A DNA stretch of 64,000 nucleotides, from positions 1,178,001 to 1,242,000 of the forward strand of contig CAVVUF010000001.1 of the NCBI GenBank assembly GCA_963751425.1. Direction: 5' to 3'. Below the pieces are notes generated by a model, which did not search any database, was not told the DNA's origin, and worked only from the letters and a program-made list of their open reading frames with translations. Below are positions 51,560-62,031 of the stretch, piece after piece; within the stretch, counting starts at the first letter, position 1; each line of letters starts with the position of its first letter. Made by a program: the position numbers and the translations under genes. The DNA comes from CAVVUF01 sp963751425. Lineage in GTDB: Bacteria > Chloroflexota > Anaerolineae > Anaerolineales > UBA4823.

Positions 51560-54263
51560 TTAGTGCAGGATTATCGGTAGGTAAATGTAGTAGGTAATGA
51601 GGGTGAAGTTGGCGGTAACGGATTTATTCCCATTCATCACGATCGTATATACACCGGCAGTGTTGATGATGTCGCCGGCATTGGCACCAGTCCATGAGCT
51701 GAACTGGTAACCCGAGCTGGGCACCGGGGTCAGTGTGACCGTCGTTCCATAGTCATACGTGCCGCCAGCAGGGCTCAGTGTCACCGTACCATGGCCATCG
51801 TTGCCAGCCGTCAGTGTGTAAGTGTTGATGGCAAAGTTGGCCGTGATGGCATAGTTCCCGTTCATGGTGAGGGTGGTTGAAGCCGCGTTGACGTCCGCCA
51901 CTGTGCCCACGTCCCCCGTCCAATTCACGAAGTGATAGCCAGTGTTGGGAGCGGCAGTGATCGTCACCACTGCTCCGGAATTATGCGTGGTAGGCGATGT
52001 CGCCGGGGCTGTGATCGTGCCGCCTGTGCCAGCAGTATAGGTTAGCGTGTAAGTGTTGATGGCAAAGTTGGCCGTGATGGCATAATTCCCGTTCATGGTG
52101 ATGGTGGTTGAAGCCGCGTTGACGTCCGCCACTGTGCCCACATCCCCCGTCCAATTCACGAAGTGGTAGCCGGGGCTGGGAGCGGCAGTGATCGTCACCA
52201 CTGCTCCGAAATTATGCGTGGTAGGCGATGTCGCCGGGGCTGTGATCGTGCCGCCTGTGCCAGCAGTATAGGTTAGCGTGTAAGTGTTGATGGCAAAGTT
52301 GGCGGTGATGGCATAGTTCCCGTTCATGGTGATGGTGGTTGAAGCCGCGTTGACGTCCGCCACTGTGCCCACATCCCCCGTCCAATTCACGAAGTGATAC
52401 CCCGTGTTGGGAGCGGCAGTGATCGTCACCACTGCTCCAGAATTATGCGTGGTAGGCGATGTCGCCGGGGCTGTGATCGTGCCGCCTGTGCCAGCAGTAT
52501 AGGTTAGCGTGTAAGTGTTGATGGCAAAGTTGGCCGTGATGGCGTAGTTCCCGTTCATGGTGATGGTAGTAGAAGCCGCGTTGACGTCCGCCACTGTGCC
52601 TACATCCCCCGTCCAATTCACGAAGTGGTAGCCGGGGCTGGGAGCGGCAGTGATCGTCACCACTGCTCCAGAATTATGCGTGGTAGGCGATGTCGCCGGG
52701 GCTGTGATCGTGCCGCCCCCACTTGCGCTTACGGATGTCGTCAGAACATGCGTCGGCCCAGGAATGCTGGGAGCAATCGTATACGCGTAGACGACTGTTC
52801 CCGCGGTAGTAGAGGAGGAGACGTAATCCACCGTCGCTTGCGTTGGGGTGATCGAAATACGCAGGTGACCCGGGCTGGCTAACCTTTTAATCGTTTGGTA
52901 AGTACCATAATCTCCCTCGGTATATATGCCATCAAATCCCATACCGGTCATACTGGGAGATGGGACTTCCTGGTAGACGATGCCATCACACGTCTCGTAG
53001 ACGTACTGATGGTCATGTCCGTGGAAGTAGGCGCTGACACCATTATCAATCATCAACTGGTGAATGGGCTCCGTACCGAAGTCTGCTGCATTACGGTGGG
53101 CGGCAAATCCGGCTGAACCGTCAGCATTTTTTCCTCCCCACTCAAAATAGGCTGCAGCTTCGCATCCACCGCGTACGTAACCCGCTCCAGCCCCTGCAAT
53201 AGGTCCTCTTGGTATCCCACCAACCATCTGATGAGAAAAAACAAACTTATATTTGGCAGTGCTGTTTTCGAGAGTCTGTTTGAACCACTGGAATTGTTGA
53301 GCCCCCAGGGTCCAACTCCATTGGTCACCGGTTACTGAATCATCCGTTCCTTCGCCAGCTGTGGGGGTATAAGACAGGTTCATGGTGTACTGGAAAGGAT
53401 CGATCACCACGAAAAGAGCATCCCCCCACGTCCAGGCATAGTAGTTCTCGCGGAGCTGATCGCCATAAGTCGTTGCATTAATGGCTGCCAGGATATTGGT
53501 ATTCCCGGAATAAAACCCATCCGTCACCGGTGTCGGGTAGTATAGTTTTCGAGCCTGAATGCTTGCCTGGGCAATACTAAAAGCATCATCAAAATTCCAG
53601 CCCTCTTCATTCTCATGGTTTCCGGATGACAGGAAGATCGGAACCGATGGCCCGATCTTTCCCAGGTACAATGAGTTTCGATATGCCAGATACTTGGTAT
53701 TGACTGCACTTTGAGAGGTTGTATTATCAACATAGAAAGTATCGCCCAGGTCGATATTGAAATCAGGGTGCTCATTTGCAATATTCGTCATTGCGTTTTG
53801 ATGAGCAGTGTTCATAGTTGCATGCGAATCAGAAGTCACCGTGAAGGTAAAGCTGCTACTGGTCTTCGGCTCGTTGTGTCCAGAAAGAATGTTCACTGCG
53901 GTTTACCCAATCGTTCATTGGATCTCCGGGGGCGTGGTACTGCATCCGGTAGAAATACTGCGTGTTGGGACTGAGCCCGGTGATGATAATTTCGTGGGGC
54001 TGACCACCGATGGCAGTATAGTTGTCGGTCTCCCAGGTATTGGCTCCCGCAGAAAGCCCGTACTGGTAGTGATATTCGATCGTTGTGGCAGGCACGATAT
54101 TGACCGTGATCGAGGAATCTTCTGGGTTTCCCAATAGTTCCTCACCCGTAAAGGTAATTGTACTGGCTGCTCTAGCGCGGTTGGTCGGTAAACTCATCAC
54201 ACCGAGCAGCATGCTGAAGATCACAAAGAAAGAGAAAACACGTGTTATAAATTGGTTTTTCAT
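51560..54263 (-). CDS. exported purple-acid-phosphatase-like metallophosphoesterase with InlB-type repeats, frameshifted once
   Basis: About 900 residues. Signal peptide FSFFVIFSMLLGVMSL then ARAAS. Next comes an N-terminal fibronectin-like domain (IIITGLSPNTQYFYRMQYHA) and a calcineurin-type phosphoesterase with TVTSDSHA, DLGDTFY, SSGNHENE, FVFSHQ and YFHGHDHQY. Four 77-residue InlB B-type repeats (ATSPTTHNSGAVVTITAAP ... YHFVNWTGDVG) and a divergent fifth follow. The end is YYIYLPIILH, a tail typical of exported Chloroflexota proteins. One base shift near 53870 separates the signal/fibronectin part from the rest. Likely an extracellular phosphatase held at the surface by its repeats. Confidence 0.85.
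51818..52740. repeat. tandem 231-bp repeats, four units
   Basis: Near-identical units recognisable by TAAGTGTTGATGGCAAAG at about 231-base intervals. Each encodes one InlB-type repeat. The DNA is almost identical to the units at 54870-55560. Confidence 0.85.
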
Positions 54264-54613
54264 CGAGCTCTCCGAAGCGTATTGTTTTTTATAAACTTCA
54301 CATCCCAGCTATGGGCTGTAGCCCTAGCCGGGTGTCATTTCCAAATATCATTGCCAAAAGACACCGAGCTGTCCTTTTACTCACGGTTTGCAGGGATTAC
54401 TGGCATGATACGCTTACTCGAGGGTGAAATCGTACCCCGCGCCATACAGATTGATCGCGACCGGATGGGCCAGGTTCGTAAACCACCTGGTTCCATCCGG
54501 TCTTATGGGCGATGCTGTATTTGTCCGGTTCGCCGCCGCTCTTCGAAAGTGTACCAACTGTTGTCATTCAGATCCAGAAGCCCATCTTTTCTTCTGCTCT
54601 AACAGTTGGGATG
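54264..54613. other. intergenic stretch between the two exported-protein genes
   Basis: No gene. It separates two minus-strand genes and should hold the promoter of the metallophosphoesterase gene; no clear -35/-10 identified. Confidence 0.4.
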
Positions 54614-57442
54614 TTAGCGCATGATTATCGGTAGGTAAATATAGTAGGTAATGAGGGTGAAGTTGGCGGTAACGGATTTATTCCCATTCATCACAATCGT
54701 ATATACACCGGCAGTGTTGATGATGTCGCCGGCATTAGCACCAGTCCATGAGCTGAACTGGTAACCCGAGCTCGGCACCGGGGTCAGTGTGACCGTCGTT
54801 CCATAGTCATACGTGCCGCCAGCAGGGCTCAGTGTCACCGTACCGTGGCCATCGTTGCCAGCCGTCAGTGTGTAAGTGTTGATGGCAAAGTTGGCCGTGA
54901 TGGCATAGTTCCCGTTCATGGTGAGGGTGGTTGAAGCCGCATTGACGTCCACCACGGTGCCCACGTCCCCCGTCCAATTCACGAAGTGATACCCCGTGTT
55001 GGGAGCGGCAGTGATCGTCACCACTGCTCCAGAATTGTGCGTGGTAGGCGATGTCGCCGGGGCTGTGATCGTGCCGCCTGTGCCAGCAGTATAGGTTAGC
55101 GTGTAAGTGTTGATGGCAAAGTTGGCCGTGATGGCATAATTCCCGTTCATGGTAATGGTGGTTGAAGCCGCGTTGACGTCCGCCACTGTACCCACATCCC
55201 CCGTCCAATTCACGAAGTGGTAGCCGGGGCTGGGAGCGGCAGTGATCGTCACCACTGCTCCGAAATCATGCGTTGTAGGCGATGTCGCCGGGGCTGTGAT
55301 CGTGCCGCCTGTGCCAGCAGTATAGGTTAGCGTGTAAGTGTTGATGGCAAAGTTTGCGGTGATGGCATAGTTCCCGTTCATGGTAATGGTGGTTGAAGCC
55401 GCGTTGACGTCCGCCACTGTGCCCACGTCCCCCGTCCAATTCACGAAGTGATACCCCGTGTTGGGAGCGGCAGTGATCGTCACCACTGCTCCAGAATTAT
55501 GCGTGGTAGGCGATGTCGCCGGGGCTGTGATCGTCCCACCGGCTCCTGCAGTGGTAGTCAGAGTGAAGGTTGGGACGAGGGTGGTGAAGCTCCAGGTGGC
55601 GCCAGTGGTTATGGCTGGGCCGTCACTAACCGTTACGTACCACTCATACGGCGTTGATACCGTGAGACCAGGCCAGCTCATCGTCGCATTTGCGCCACTG
55701 GCAACGGCGTAAACCGTACCCAGATTCTGCCAGGTGCCGGCTCCCACTTCCCGACCATAGAACGTGACGTTGGTTGGGTTCGCATCCGTATCACTTACCG
55801 TAACTTCCAAAGTTGGCGAGGTGCTGACACCCGTTGCACCGGAAGGCGCAGGCGACACCAGGACTGGCTGCGCGGGCGCAGTGTTGTTGGGCAGGCAGTA
55901 GTTGATGTTCAGCTTGGGAGCAGTTGTTCCTTCCTTCGAGTCGAAGAAAAGGGTGGCCGACGCGCCCGAATATTGTTGGATAATCACGCCGTTGTTGGTG
56001 CTGCCGGTTACCCATTGTTGGACCATGGCCACACCGTCGGCGTTCAGTGATACCGTTTTCAAGCCAGTCGTGCTGAAGCTGCTCGTGGTCGAGCTCCAGA
56101 GGTTGGTGATGCCGCGATCAACGTTACCCGTGGTGCCCGAAGCACCCGCCGTGCCCCACGTGTTGGTCCCGTCATAGGTCGCCCACGTGGCTCCACCCTC
56201 AGTCCAAGCCTTTACCACGTCATATAGAGGGTAGGCAATGTTACTGGCATCCGTGACGTTGACCGCGATACTGGCGGTGTTAATCGTTGCACTGCTGGGG
56301 ATACTGCTAACATTCCACTTCAGCAAGGTAGTTCGCTGGGTCGCTTGGGTAGTAGACCCATCTACCTGGAGCTGCGCCGAGGTGCCGTAGTTCGTCGTGG
56401 TGGCAGCACCGCTCAGGTAGGTATCGGCCGTCACGGTCAGAGGAGAAGCATCCTGACACGCTTGCGGAGCAAAGTTGGCCGTGACAGACTTGTTCCCGTT
56501 CATCACGATGGTATAGACACCGGCGGTGTTTTGAATCTCGCTGGCGTTCTCACCCACCCAACCGCTGAAGAGGTAGCCGGTATTGGGCACTGGCGTCAAT
56601 GTGACGGATCTACCGCTGCAGTAGGAACTGCCGGCCGGGTTGAGGGTCACCGTACCATTGCCACCGCTGCCAGCAGTCAAAGTGTAGCGCGAGCCCGTAC
56701 AGGCTGGGAATATGGGCACCGCGACATCTACCCAGATGCCGGATGCGCCTAACGTCCAATTCATTATGACTGAGCTGCCGGCAGCCTGCTCAGTGCTGGC
56801 AGCGCCGCGTGCGGGGGAGACAAAGACATTCCACAACGATGCCTGAGGGGCAGTAACAGACGCGGATGTTGAGGTGCCACCCACGAATAAGTTATCGAAA
56901 ACAAGCTCGTCACCGGCAAGCCCGGTCAGGGTCACACTTGCGGCGATGCTGCTTGCATCTGCACCCTTGGGGGATCCGAGGGGAGTGATTGTATCAACAT
57001 CTTTGAAATTGGCTGCACCAGCTACGATGCCACTCGATACATTGGCCGAGAAGGTGACCAAAACCGTGCCGGTTGTCCCACTCGGCGGTTCTGACGGGAG
57101 ATACCAGATCGCGGAATATCGATAGTTCGAAGCATACTTCCGCGATATGACCTGGTTTAGGGATAAAGCCGTTCCGCCAGAAGGGGTGAAGGTGACCGAA
57201 GATACGGTTACCGCAGCAGTGTTGCTATTCCAAGAGACACCCACCAGCATCAGGCGATTCGCACCGGTGCCGGTCGTGTGAGTCCAGCTGATCGAGGTAC
57301 CACTTGAAGCGCTTTGAGTGGTAACGGGGCCATCCACCGTGCTGGCGGCCCGTGCTGCACTGTTCGGCATTCCCAGCGCACCCAGCAGCATGCTGAAGAT
57401 CACGAGAAAAGAAAATATACGAGCTTTACGGTCATTTTTCAT
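54614..57442 (-). CDS. exported DNRLRE-domain protein with InlB-type repeats
   Basis: About 942 residues, intact. Start chosen at the ATG of 57442 (MKNDRKARIFSFLVIF) because CGGAGGGCATC precedes it. The signal peptide ends ARAAS like its neighbour. Then a beta-sandwich domain, one InlB-like repeat (YTLTAGSGGNGTVTLNPAGS), a DNRLRE domain (TYLSGAATTTNYGTSAQLQV ... ATLFFDSKEG), a fibronectin III domain (TPYEWYVTVSDGP), three 77-residue InlB repeats and a final divergent one, ending YYIYLPIIMR. Probably a cell-surface adhesive or scaffold protein. The C-terminal third is nearly identical at DNA level to the neighbouring gene. Confidence 0.85.
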   Translation of the reverse strand: MKNDRKARIFSFLVIFSMLLGALGMPNSAARAASTVDGPVTTQSASSGTSISWTHTTGTGANRLMLVGVSWNSNTAAVTVSSVTFTPSGGTALSLNQVISRKYASNYRYSAIWYLPSEPPSGTTGTVLVTFSANVSSGIVAGAANFKDVDTITPLGSPKGADASSIAASVTLTGLAGDELVFDNLFVGGTSTSASVTAPQASLWNVFVSPARGAASTEQAAGSSVIMNWTLGASGIWVDVAVPIFPACTGSRYTLTAGSGGNGTVTLNPAGSSYCSGRSVTLTPVPNTGYLFSGWVGENASEIQNTAGVYTIVMNGNKSVTANFAPQACQDASPLTVTADTYLSGAATTTNYGTSAQLQVDGSTTQATQRTTLLKWNVSSIPSSATINTASIAVNVTDASNIAYPLYDVVKAWTEGGATWATYDGTNTWGTAGASGTTGNVDRGITNLWSSTTSSFSTTGLKTVSLNADGVAMVQQWVTGSTNNGVIIQQYSGASATLFFDSKEGTTAPKLNINYCLPNNTAPAQPVLVSPAPSGATGVSTSPTLEVTVSDTDANPTNVTFYGREVGAGTWQNLGTVYAVASGANATMSWPGLTVSTPYEWYVTVSDGPAITTGATWSFTTLVPTFTLTTTAGAGGTITAPATSPTTHNSGAVVTITAAPNTGYHFVNWTGDVGTVADVNAASTTITMNGNYAITANFAINTYTLTYTAGTGGTITAPATSPTTHDFGAVVTITAAPSPGYHFVNWTGDVGTVADVNAASTTITMNGNYAITANFAINTYTLTYTAGTGGTITAPATSPTTHNSGAVVTITAAPNTGYHFVNWTGDVGTVVDVNAASTTLTMNGNYAITANFAINTYTLTAGNDGHGTVTLSPAGGTYDYGTTVTLTPVPSSGYQFSSWTGANAGDIINTAGVYTIVMNGNKSVTANFTLITYYIYLPIIMR
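54870..55560. repeat. tandem 231-bp repeats, three units
   Basis: Same unit as at 51818-52740. The block 54630-55080 also matches 51580-52030 almost base for base, which suggests gene conversion or recent duplication. Confidence 0.85.
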
Positions 57443-57968
57443 GATGCCCTCCGATTGGCAAGGTATGAAATATTTGAAATTTGACTTTACATCAATCACT
57501 TACGTATAATGATGGTTATTTTTCGATTATTTTCACCTTTGCTTGAGGTGATAGTATCTCCAGTAAAATCGCTTATGCAGATCAGTCGGACGAATCCCCA
57601 GTATGGCCTCCTTTCGTGAATTAAATTGGCAATATCCCCATTGAGTTATCAGTAATATGTCAGGAAATACCTGATTAATGATCCTTTAACCTTTAACTAT
57701 ACTTCAATTCTCTTGTGGTCAAGCTTGCAAAAATGCAAAGTTTTTGCGTAATAGATTTGGCGAGTACAAATCACTCGAGCCCTATTTCTCCCGCTCAAAC
57801 ACCCCCACCCGTGGGTGTATTTGCTGTCAGGCTGCAAGGTGCCCAGGCTTGCAGCTTATTCAAAGGTTATAATTAAACAAAGGTAAAGTTAATTTTATTC
57901 ACACCCAACCTGTTATGGACAAGGCTACAGTTTTATTATGACGACCTTCGATCAACCTTTAGAGATTT
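57443..57968. other. divergent intergenic region
   Basis: AT-rich, about 520 bases between divergent genes, and should hold both promoters. A short hairpin ACACCC...GGGTGT lies near 57798-57819. No gene seen. Confidence 0.45.
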
Positions 57969-58009
57969 ATACGATAAGGCCAGCTTGTGAAGAGCTGGTC
58001 TTTTCGTAT
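57969..58009 (+). promoter_or_regulatory. long hairpin in leader of the 58030 gene
   Basis: ATACGATAAGGCCAGCT pairs with AGCTGGTCTTTTCGTAT around a short loop (about 15 pairs). The inner stem plus TTTT resembles a terminator and lies 20 bases before the ATG, so it is a terminator for upstream transcripts or an attenuator. Confidence 0.5.
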
Positions 58010-58029
58010 GTTCTTGTGGAAAGGGCAAT

Positions 58030-58869
58030 ATGAAACTCGGCATTAATTCCTATACATATATGTGGTCGATCGGCTTTCAGGGCGCCAACCCGGCTTTCCC
58101 TGAGAAAACTGCCCGGCCTCACCACCCGCTCACCCCTCTCGACTTGCTGAATAAAGCGCGCGAGCAGGGCATAAGCCTTGTGCAGACTGGACCCAATCTC
58201 CGGCTGGAAGAATATTCCGAAGTTGAGATCAAGAGTTTTATCCATACCGCAAGGACCTGGGGGATCACCCTCGAGCTGGGCACGCGCGGATTGGATTACG
58301 ACCACCTGGTCAGGCAGGTGGCTCTGGCAAAGCGGATGAAGGCTGCCCTGATCCGCACCCTGCCCGAAATTAACGGTCAATATGCTGCCGATGCAAGGTT
58401 GATCCCTCCGGTAGTACGCAAGGTCCTTCCAGTTCTGGAACAAGAGGGGATCAAATTAGCCATTGAAAATGGGAAATTACCTGCTGCCGACCTACGGGCT
58501 GCCCTGGATGAGCTGCACAGCCCCTATGTGGGTGTTGTGCTGGATATGGTCAACTCCTTGGCAGTGCCAGAAGGGTGGAAAGAAGCAACCCGTCTCCTGG
58601 CACCCCACACCATGTGCGTGCACTATAAAGATTTCACCATCCAACGCGCCTGGCATATGATGGGCTTCATCTGTGAAGGCACACCCTCTGGAAAAGGCCT
58701 GGTAGAGATAGAGTGGCTGTTCGAGACCCTGAAAGCCTCGCCTTATGATTATAATGTCATCATTGAGCTGTGGCCTCCAGAGCTGCCGGACCTGGAAGAT
58801 ACCATCACACTGGAGCAGCAGTGGGCAATGGAAAGCGTATCCTATCTCAGAAAATACATTCAAGATTGA
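58030..58869 (+). CDS. sugar phosphate isomerase/epimerase (TIM barrel)
   Basis: 279 residues, intact. Starts MKLGINSYTYMWSIGFQGA. Barrel strands with metal ligands are LAIENGKL (Glu), GVVLDMVNS (Asp), MCVHYKDF (His) and NVIIELWP (Glu), the AP_endonuc_2/xylose isomerase-like pattern. Likely isomerises or epimerises a sugar or hydroxyacid. GGAAAGGG precedes the ATG. The aminotransferase gene follows after 14 bases, so the two probably serve one pathway; substrate unknown. Confidence 0.85.
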   Translation: MKLGINSYTYMWSIGFQGANPAFPEKTARPHHPLTPLDLLNKAREQGISLVQTGPNLRLEEYSEVEIKSFIHTARTWGITLELGTRGLDYDHLVRQVALAKRMKAALIRTLPEINGQYAADARLIPPVVRKVLPVLEQEGIKLAIENGKLPAADLRAALDELHSPYVGVVLDMVNSLAVPEGWKEATRLLAPHTMCVHYKDFTIQRAWHMMGFICEGTPSGKGLVEIEWLFETLKASPYDYNVIIELWPPELPDLEDTITLEQQWAMESVSYLRKYIQD

Positions 58870-58883
58870 AGGCGGAGGAAACC

Positions 58884-60044
58884 ATGAAAAATCGTAACCT
58901 GTTAATGATCCCCGGTCCGATTGAATTCGAGCCAGCAGTACTTTCTGCCTTGGGTGCACCCACGACAGGTCACCTTGCTACCAACTTTATCGAAGCCTTT
59001 GGTCAGGCATTGGAGCACATGCGGCAGGTATTTCTATGCTCGGAAGGCCAGCCCTTTGTGCTGGCTGGCACGGGCACCCTGGCAATGGATTCAGCCGGGG
59101 CCAACCTGGTCGAGCCGGGCGACCGGGCTTTAGTGATCAATACTGGCTACTTCAGCGACCGCTTTGGAGCCATTCTGGAACGCTACGGCGCGCAGGTAAC
59201 CCATATGCACGCCTCACCGGGGGATCGTCCCAGCCTGGACCAGGTGGAAGAAGCTCTGAAGAACAAGAATTTTAAGCTGGTCACGATTACACATGTGGAT
59301 ACCTCAACGGGTGTGCTTGCCGATGTCCCGGGCATCACTCGCCTGGCGCGCCGGCATGGGGTTTTGTGCGTAGTGGATGGTGTTTGCTCGGTGGCGGGCG
59401 AGGAGCTGCGCATGACGGACTGGGGCGTGGACCTGGCTCTGACAGCCTCTCAGAAAGCAGTGGGCGTCCCACCTGGACTGGCCTTATTAATGATTGGGCC
59501 GCGCGCCTTAGAAGCATTCCAAAGACGGAAGAATCCCGTCTTGAATTATTATGCCGACTGGACAAACTGGCTGCCGATCATGCAGGCTTATGAGGCGCGC
59601 AAACCGAGTTATTTTGCCACCCCGGCCGTAAACCTGATCTTTGCATTGAATGTCAGCCTTGGATTGATCCTCTCAGAAGGAATGGAAGAGCGTTTTGCCC
59701 GCCATGCCCGGTTGAGTAAGGCATGTAAAGCAGGTATCCAGGCCTTGGGTCTGAACCAGGTGCCGCTGCATCCAGATTATGCTGCCAACACCATGACTGC
59801 ACCGCGTTTCCCCACTGGGATCAACAGCGCCGAATTCCTGGGGAAAGTTGCCAAAGCAGGGGTAACCTTAGCCGGGGGGCTGCACCCGGCGATCCGTACA
59901 GAATATTTCCGCATCGGTCATATGGGCTCGGTCAACCAGGGCGATATCTTGGCCACCCTTGGAGCCATCGAAACAGCCCTGGCAGCTAGCGGTTATGCTT
60001 TCACCCCAGGCGCGGGTGTTGCAGCCACCTCTGCCATTAAATAA
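58884..60044 (+). CDS. class V aminotransferase (serine-pyruvate / alanine-glyoxylate type)
   Basis: 386 residues from the ATG at 58884, which has GGAGGAAACC upstream. N-terminus LLMIPGPIEFEPAVLSALGA. VLAGTGTLAMDSAG binds the PLP phosphate, VVDGVCSVAGEE supplies the PLP Asp, and the Schiff-base Lys lies in TASQKAVGVPPGLAL. RIGHMGSVNQGDIL near the end is typical of the AGT/SPT group. Transfers an amino group between small amino and keto acids such as glyoxylate. Co-directional with the isomerase. Confidence 0.9.
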   Translation: MKNRNLLMIPGPIEFEPAVLSALGAPTTGHLATNFIEAFGQALEHMRQVFLCSEGQPFVLAGTGTLAMDSAGANLVEPGDRALVINTGYFSDRFGAILERYGAQVTHMHASPGDRPSLDQVEEALKNKNFKLVTITHVDTSTGVLADVPGITRLARRHGVLCVVDGVCSVAGEELRMTDWGVDLALTASQKAVGVPPGLALLMIGPRALEAFQRRKNPVLNYYADWTNWLPIMQAYEARKPSYFATPAVNLIFALNVSLGLILSEGMEERFARHARLSKACKAGIQALGLNQVPLHPDYAANTMTAPRFPTGINSAEFLGKVAKAGVTLAGGLHPAIRTEYFRIGHMGSVNQGDILATLGAIETALAASGYAFTPGAGVAATSAIK

Positions 60045-60064
60045 TATTTGCCGGTGAGGCTCAT

Positions 60065-60748
60065 GTGAAAAAATTGAGTTTTATGCTCGTGATTGCTTTT
60101 GCTTTATTAGCCTGTTCGCTTCAGACACCTGCTGCGCCAATAATAACCTCCTCTCCCATCCCCCTCACTTCCACATCACAGCCCACCATCACGCTGCAGG
60201 TACCTACCCAAATTCAACCGTCGCTCACGCCAGCGATTGCCGCAACCAGTACCTCATCCATTGCGTGTAAATTGATTGCCGGTGAAGATTCGACCATCTA
60301 TCAACGACCGAGTGCTGCGGCAGATGTATTTGGCACATTGGCTGCTGGTGACAGCGTGCAGCCGGCCGTCAAAACATCAGATGGTTTTTATGGATTTGAC
60401 CCAGGCGTTGCGCAGGCTGGAAATGTGGGGATTTTTCGCAATCGCTGGATTTTAAAGACATTCCAGGTTTCCATGGAAGGGGATTGTGCAAATTTACCTA
60501 TAGTCATTGGCCCGATTGCCAATCTCTGTTATGCGATGTTCATGAATAATGCGTCCATCTTCACTTCTCCTGACTCAAGTTCTTCAGAAATAACGACTTT
60601 GACCTCTGGCGATTATGCAATGGCGGTAGGTTCATCTGCAGATTGGGTTAATGTTGACCTGAATGTGAGCAACCGCAATATCGCTGCTATTGGATGGGTT
60701 AAATTAGAAAATATCGGCTACAATGGTAATTGTGAGGCTCTACCGTAA
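60065..60748 (+). CDS. lipoprotein with SH3-like repeats
   Basis: 227 residues starting at GTG 60065 (GGTGAGG upstream). Lipobox FALLAC near residue 17. A Ser/Thr/Pro linker follows to about residue 65, then two similar beta-rich segments (STIYQRPSAAADVFGTLAAG and ASIFTSPDSSSSEITTLTSG), each like a bacterial SH3 domain. Probably membrane-anchored on the outer face and cell-wall associated. No closer match recognised. Confidence 0.7.
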   Translation: MKKLSFMLVIAFALLACSLQTPAAPIITSSPIPLTSTSQPTITLQVPTQIQPSLTPAIAATSTSSIACKLIAGEDSTIYQRPSAAADVFGTLAAGDSVQPAVKTSDGFYGFDPGVAQAGNVGIFRNRWILKTFQVSMEGDCANLPIVIGPIANLCYAMFMNNASIFTSPDSSSSEITTLTSGDYAMAVGSSADWVNVDLNVSNRNIAAIGWVKLENIGYNGNCEALP

Positions 60749-60837
60749 CCGTGAATTATTAAATAAATGATCGGTCATTTCATTCTGTAGCATGCCTGCA
60801 GAAAATTGTGGGCTTTAATAGAAAGGAGTGATCCTGC

Positions 60838-61689
60838 ATGACCAAGGTGATGATCGTCACTGATAGCTCCACTTATCTCCCTCAGAAATTTTTGGAGATC
60901 TATCCGATTAAGATCGTACCCGTTTCCTTAATATGGGCAGGTGAAATATTACGGGATGGGGTCGACATTCGCCCTCAAGAGTTCTATACGCGCCTCCGGT
61001 CTGCGCGTGAGCTGCCAACCACATCCCAGCCATCGCCAAATGCATTCCGAGAAGAGTTTGAAGGTCTACTTTCTCAAGGCTATGAGGTTTTAGGCGTTTT
61101 CCTATCCTCCAAGCTATCGGGCACTTTTGCCTCTGCCGAACAAGCGCTGAAGAGACTGCCCCCTAAAGCCATCACCATCATCGATTCCCTGACCGGCTCG
61201 ATGGGTGCCGGCTGGCCAATATTGAGCGCAGCCAAGGCTGCCGTCCAGGGAGCAAGCCTGGAAGAATGTAAATCCATCGTGGAAAGTGCTCTAAAAAATA
61301 TTGGGATTCTCCTGGTACCTGATACTCTGGAATATTTACAACGCGGCGGCAGGATCGGTAGGGCGCAGCGTTTCGTTGGGGATATCCTGCATATGAAACC
61401 AATTCTCGAGGTGGTAGAGGGCAGTTTCATCGGACTGGAACGCGTTCGGACCACCCCAAAGGCCCTGAATAGGATGATGGAATTATTGGCAGATCGCATT
61501 GGGAATCGCAGACCCATTCACCTTGGCGTGCTGCATGCCGATGCCCCCGATAAAGCACAGCAGCTGCTCAAAGAAGCCGCTGCCAGATTCAAACCAGAAG
61601 AGACGTTAATTGCCGAGGTTAGCCCCGCGGTAGGTTCACACCTGGGTCCGGGCACGGTTGGCTTTGCCTTTATGGCAGGCATTGAATGA
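60838..61689 (+). CDS. DegV family fatty-acid-binding protein
   Basis: 283 residues, intact. IVTDSSTYLP at the N-terminus, PTTSQPSPNAF, LSSKLSGTFASAEQAL, IIDSLTGSMGAGW and RGGRIGRAQRFVG are the family's hallmarks. Binds a fatty acid; some DegV members act as FakB with a fatty-acid kinase. AAAGGAGTG precedes the ATG. No fakA-like gene is adjacent. Confidence 0.92.
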   Translation: MTKVMIVTDSSTYLPQKFLEIYPIKIVPVSLIWAGEILRDGVDIRPQEFYTRLRSARELPTTSQPSPNAFREEFEGLLSQGYEVLGVFLSSKLSGTFASAEQALKRLPPKAITIIDSLTGSMGAGWPILSAAKAAVQGASLEECKSIVESALKNIGILLVPDTLEYLQRGGRIGRAQRFVGDILHMKPILEVVEGSFIGLERVRTTPKALNRMMELLADRIGNRRPIHLGVLHADAPDKAQQLLKEAAARFKPEETLIAEVSPAVGSHLGPGTVGFAFMAGIE

Positions 61690-61731
61690 TAATAATTAAA
61701 GATCAATACAATTTCAACGAGGAGAAGAACC

Positions 61732-61956
61732 ATGAGTAGAGATGATGAATTGAAAGATATTTTGGATGAGACTGCCAAGCAAATTGCAAACCTATCAACC
61801 AACCCGCGCACATGGTTAAGCTGGCTTGTTTATTTACTGGAACAATTGGAGAAGGAAGCTTCCAATGAAAACACGAGCCATAAAGATTTATACAGGGATA
61901 CGCTTTCAGCACTTGAGGATACCCTCCGAAATCACCGTAATACAGGTGGGTGGTAA
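61732..61956 (+). CDS. small hypothetical protein
   Basis: 74 residues, mainly helical (MSRDDELKDILDETAKQIAN, WLSWLVYLLEQLEKEASNEN). GAGGAGAAGAACC before the ATG supports translation. It lies 42 bases after degV and 75 before the next gene, so it is probably in one operon. Not recognised. Confidence 0.55.
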   Translation: MSRDDELKDILDETAKQIANLSTNPRTWLSWLVYLLEQLEKEASNENTSHKDLYRDTLSALEDTLRNHRNTGGW

Positions 61957-62031
61957 ATCAACAAAAAATTCCTGGCTACGGGCAGTTTTCAACTGTAAGA
62001 ATTTATTTTTAAGACCAGGAAAGGAGGGCTC

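Noticed and set aside
51818..55560. Regular repeats as a CRISPR array
   Set aside because: Units are 231 bp, coding and translate into protein repeats; no short repeat-spacer pattern.
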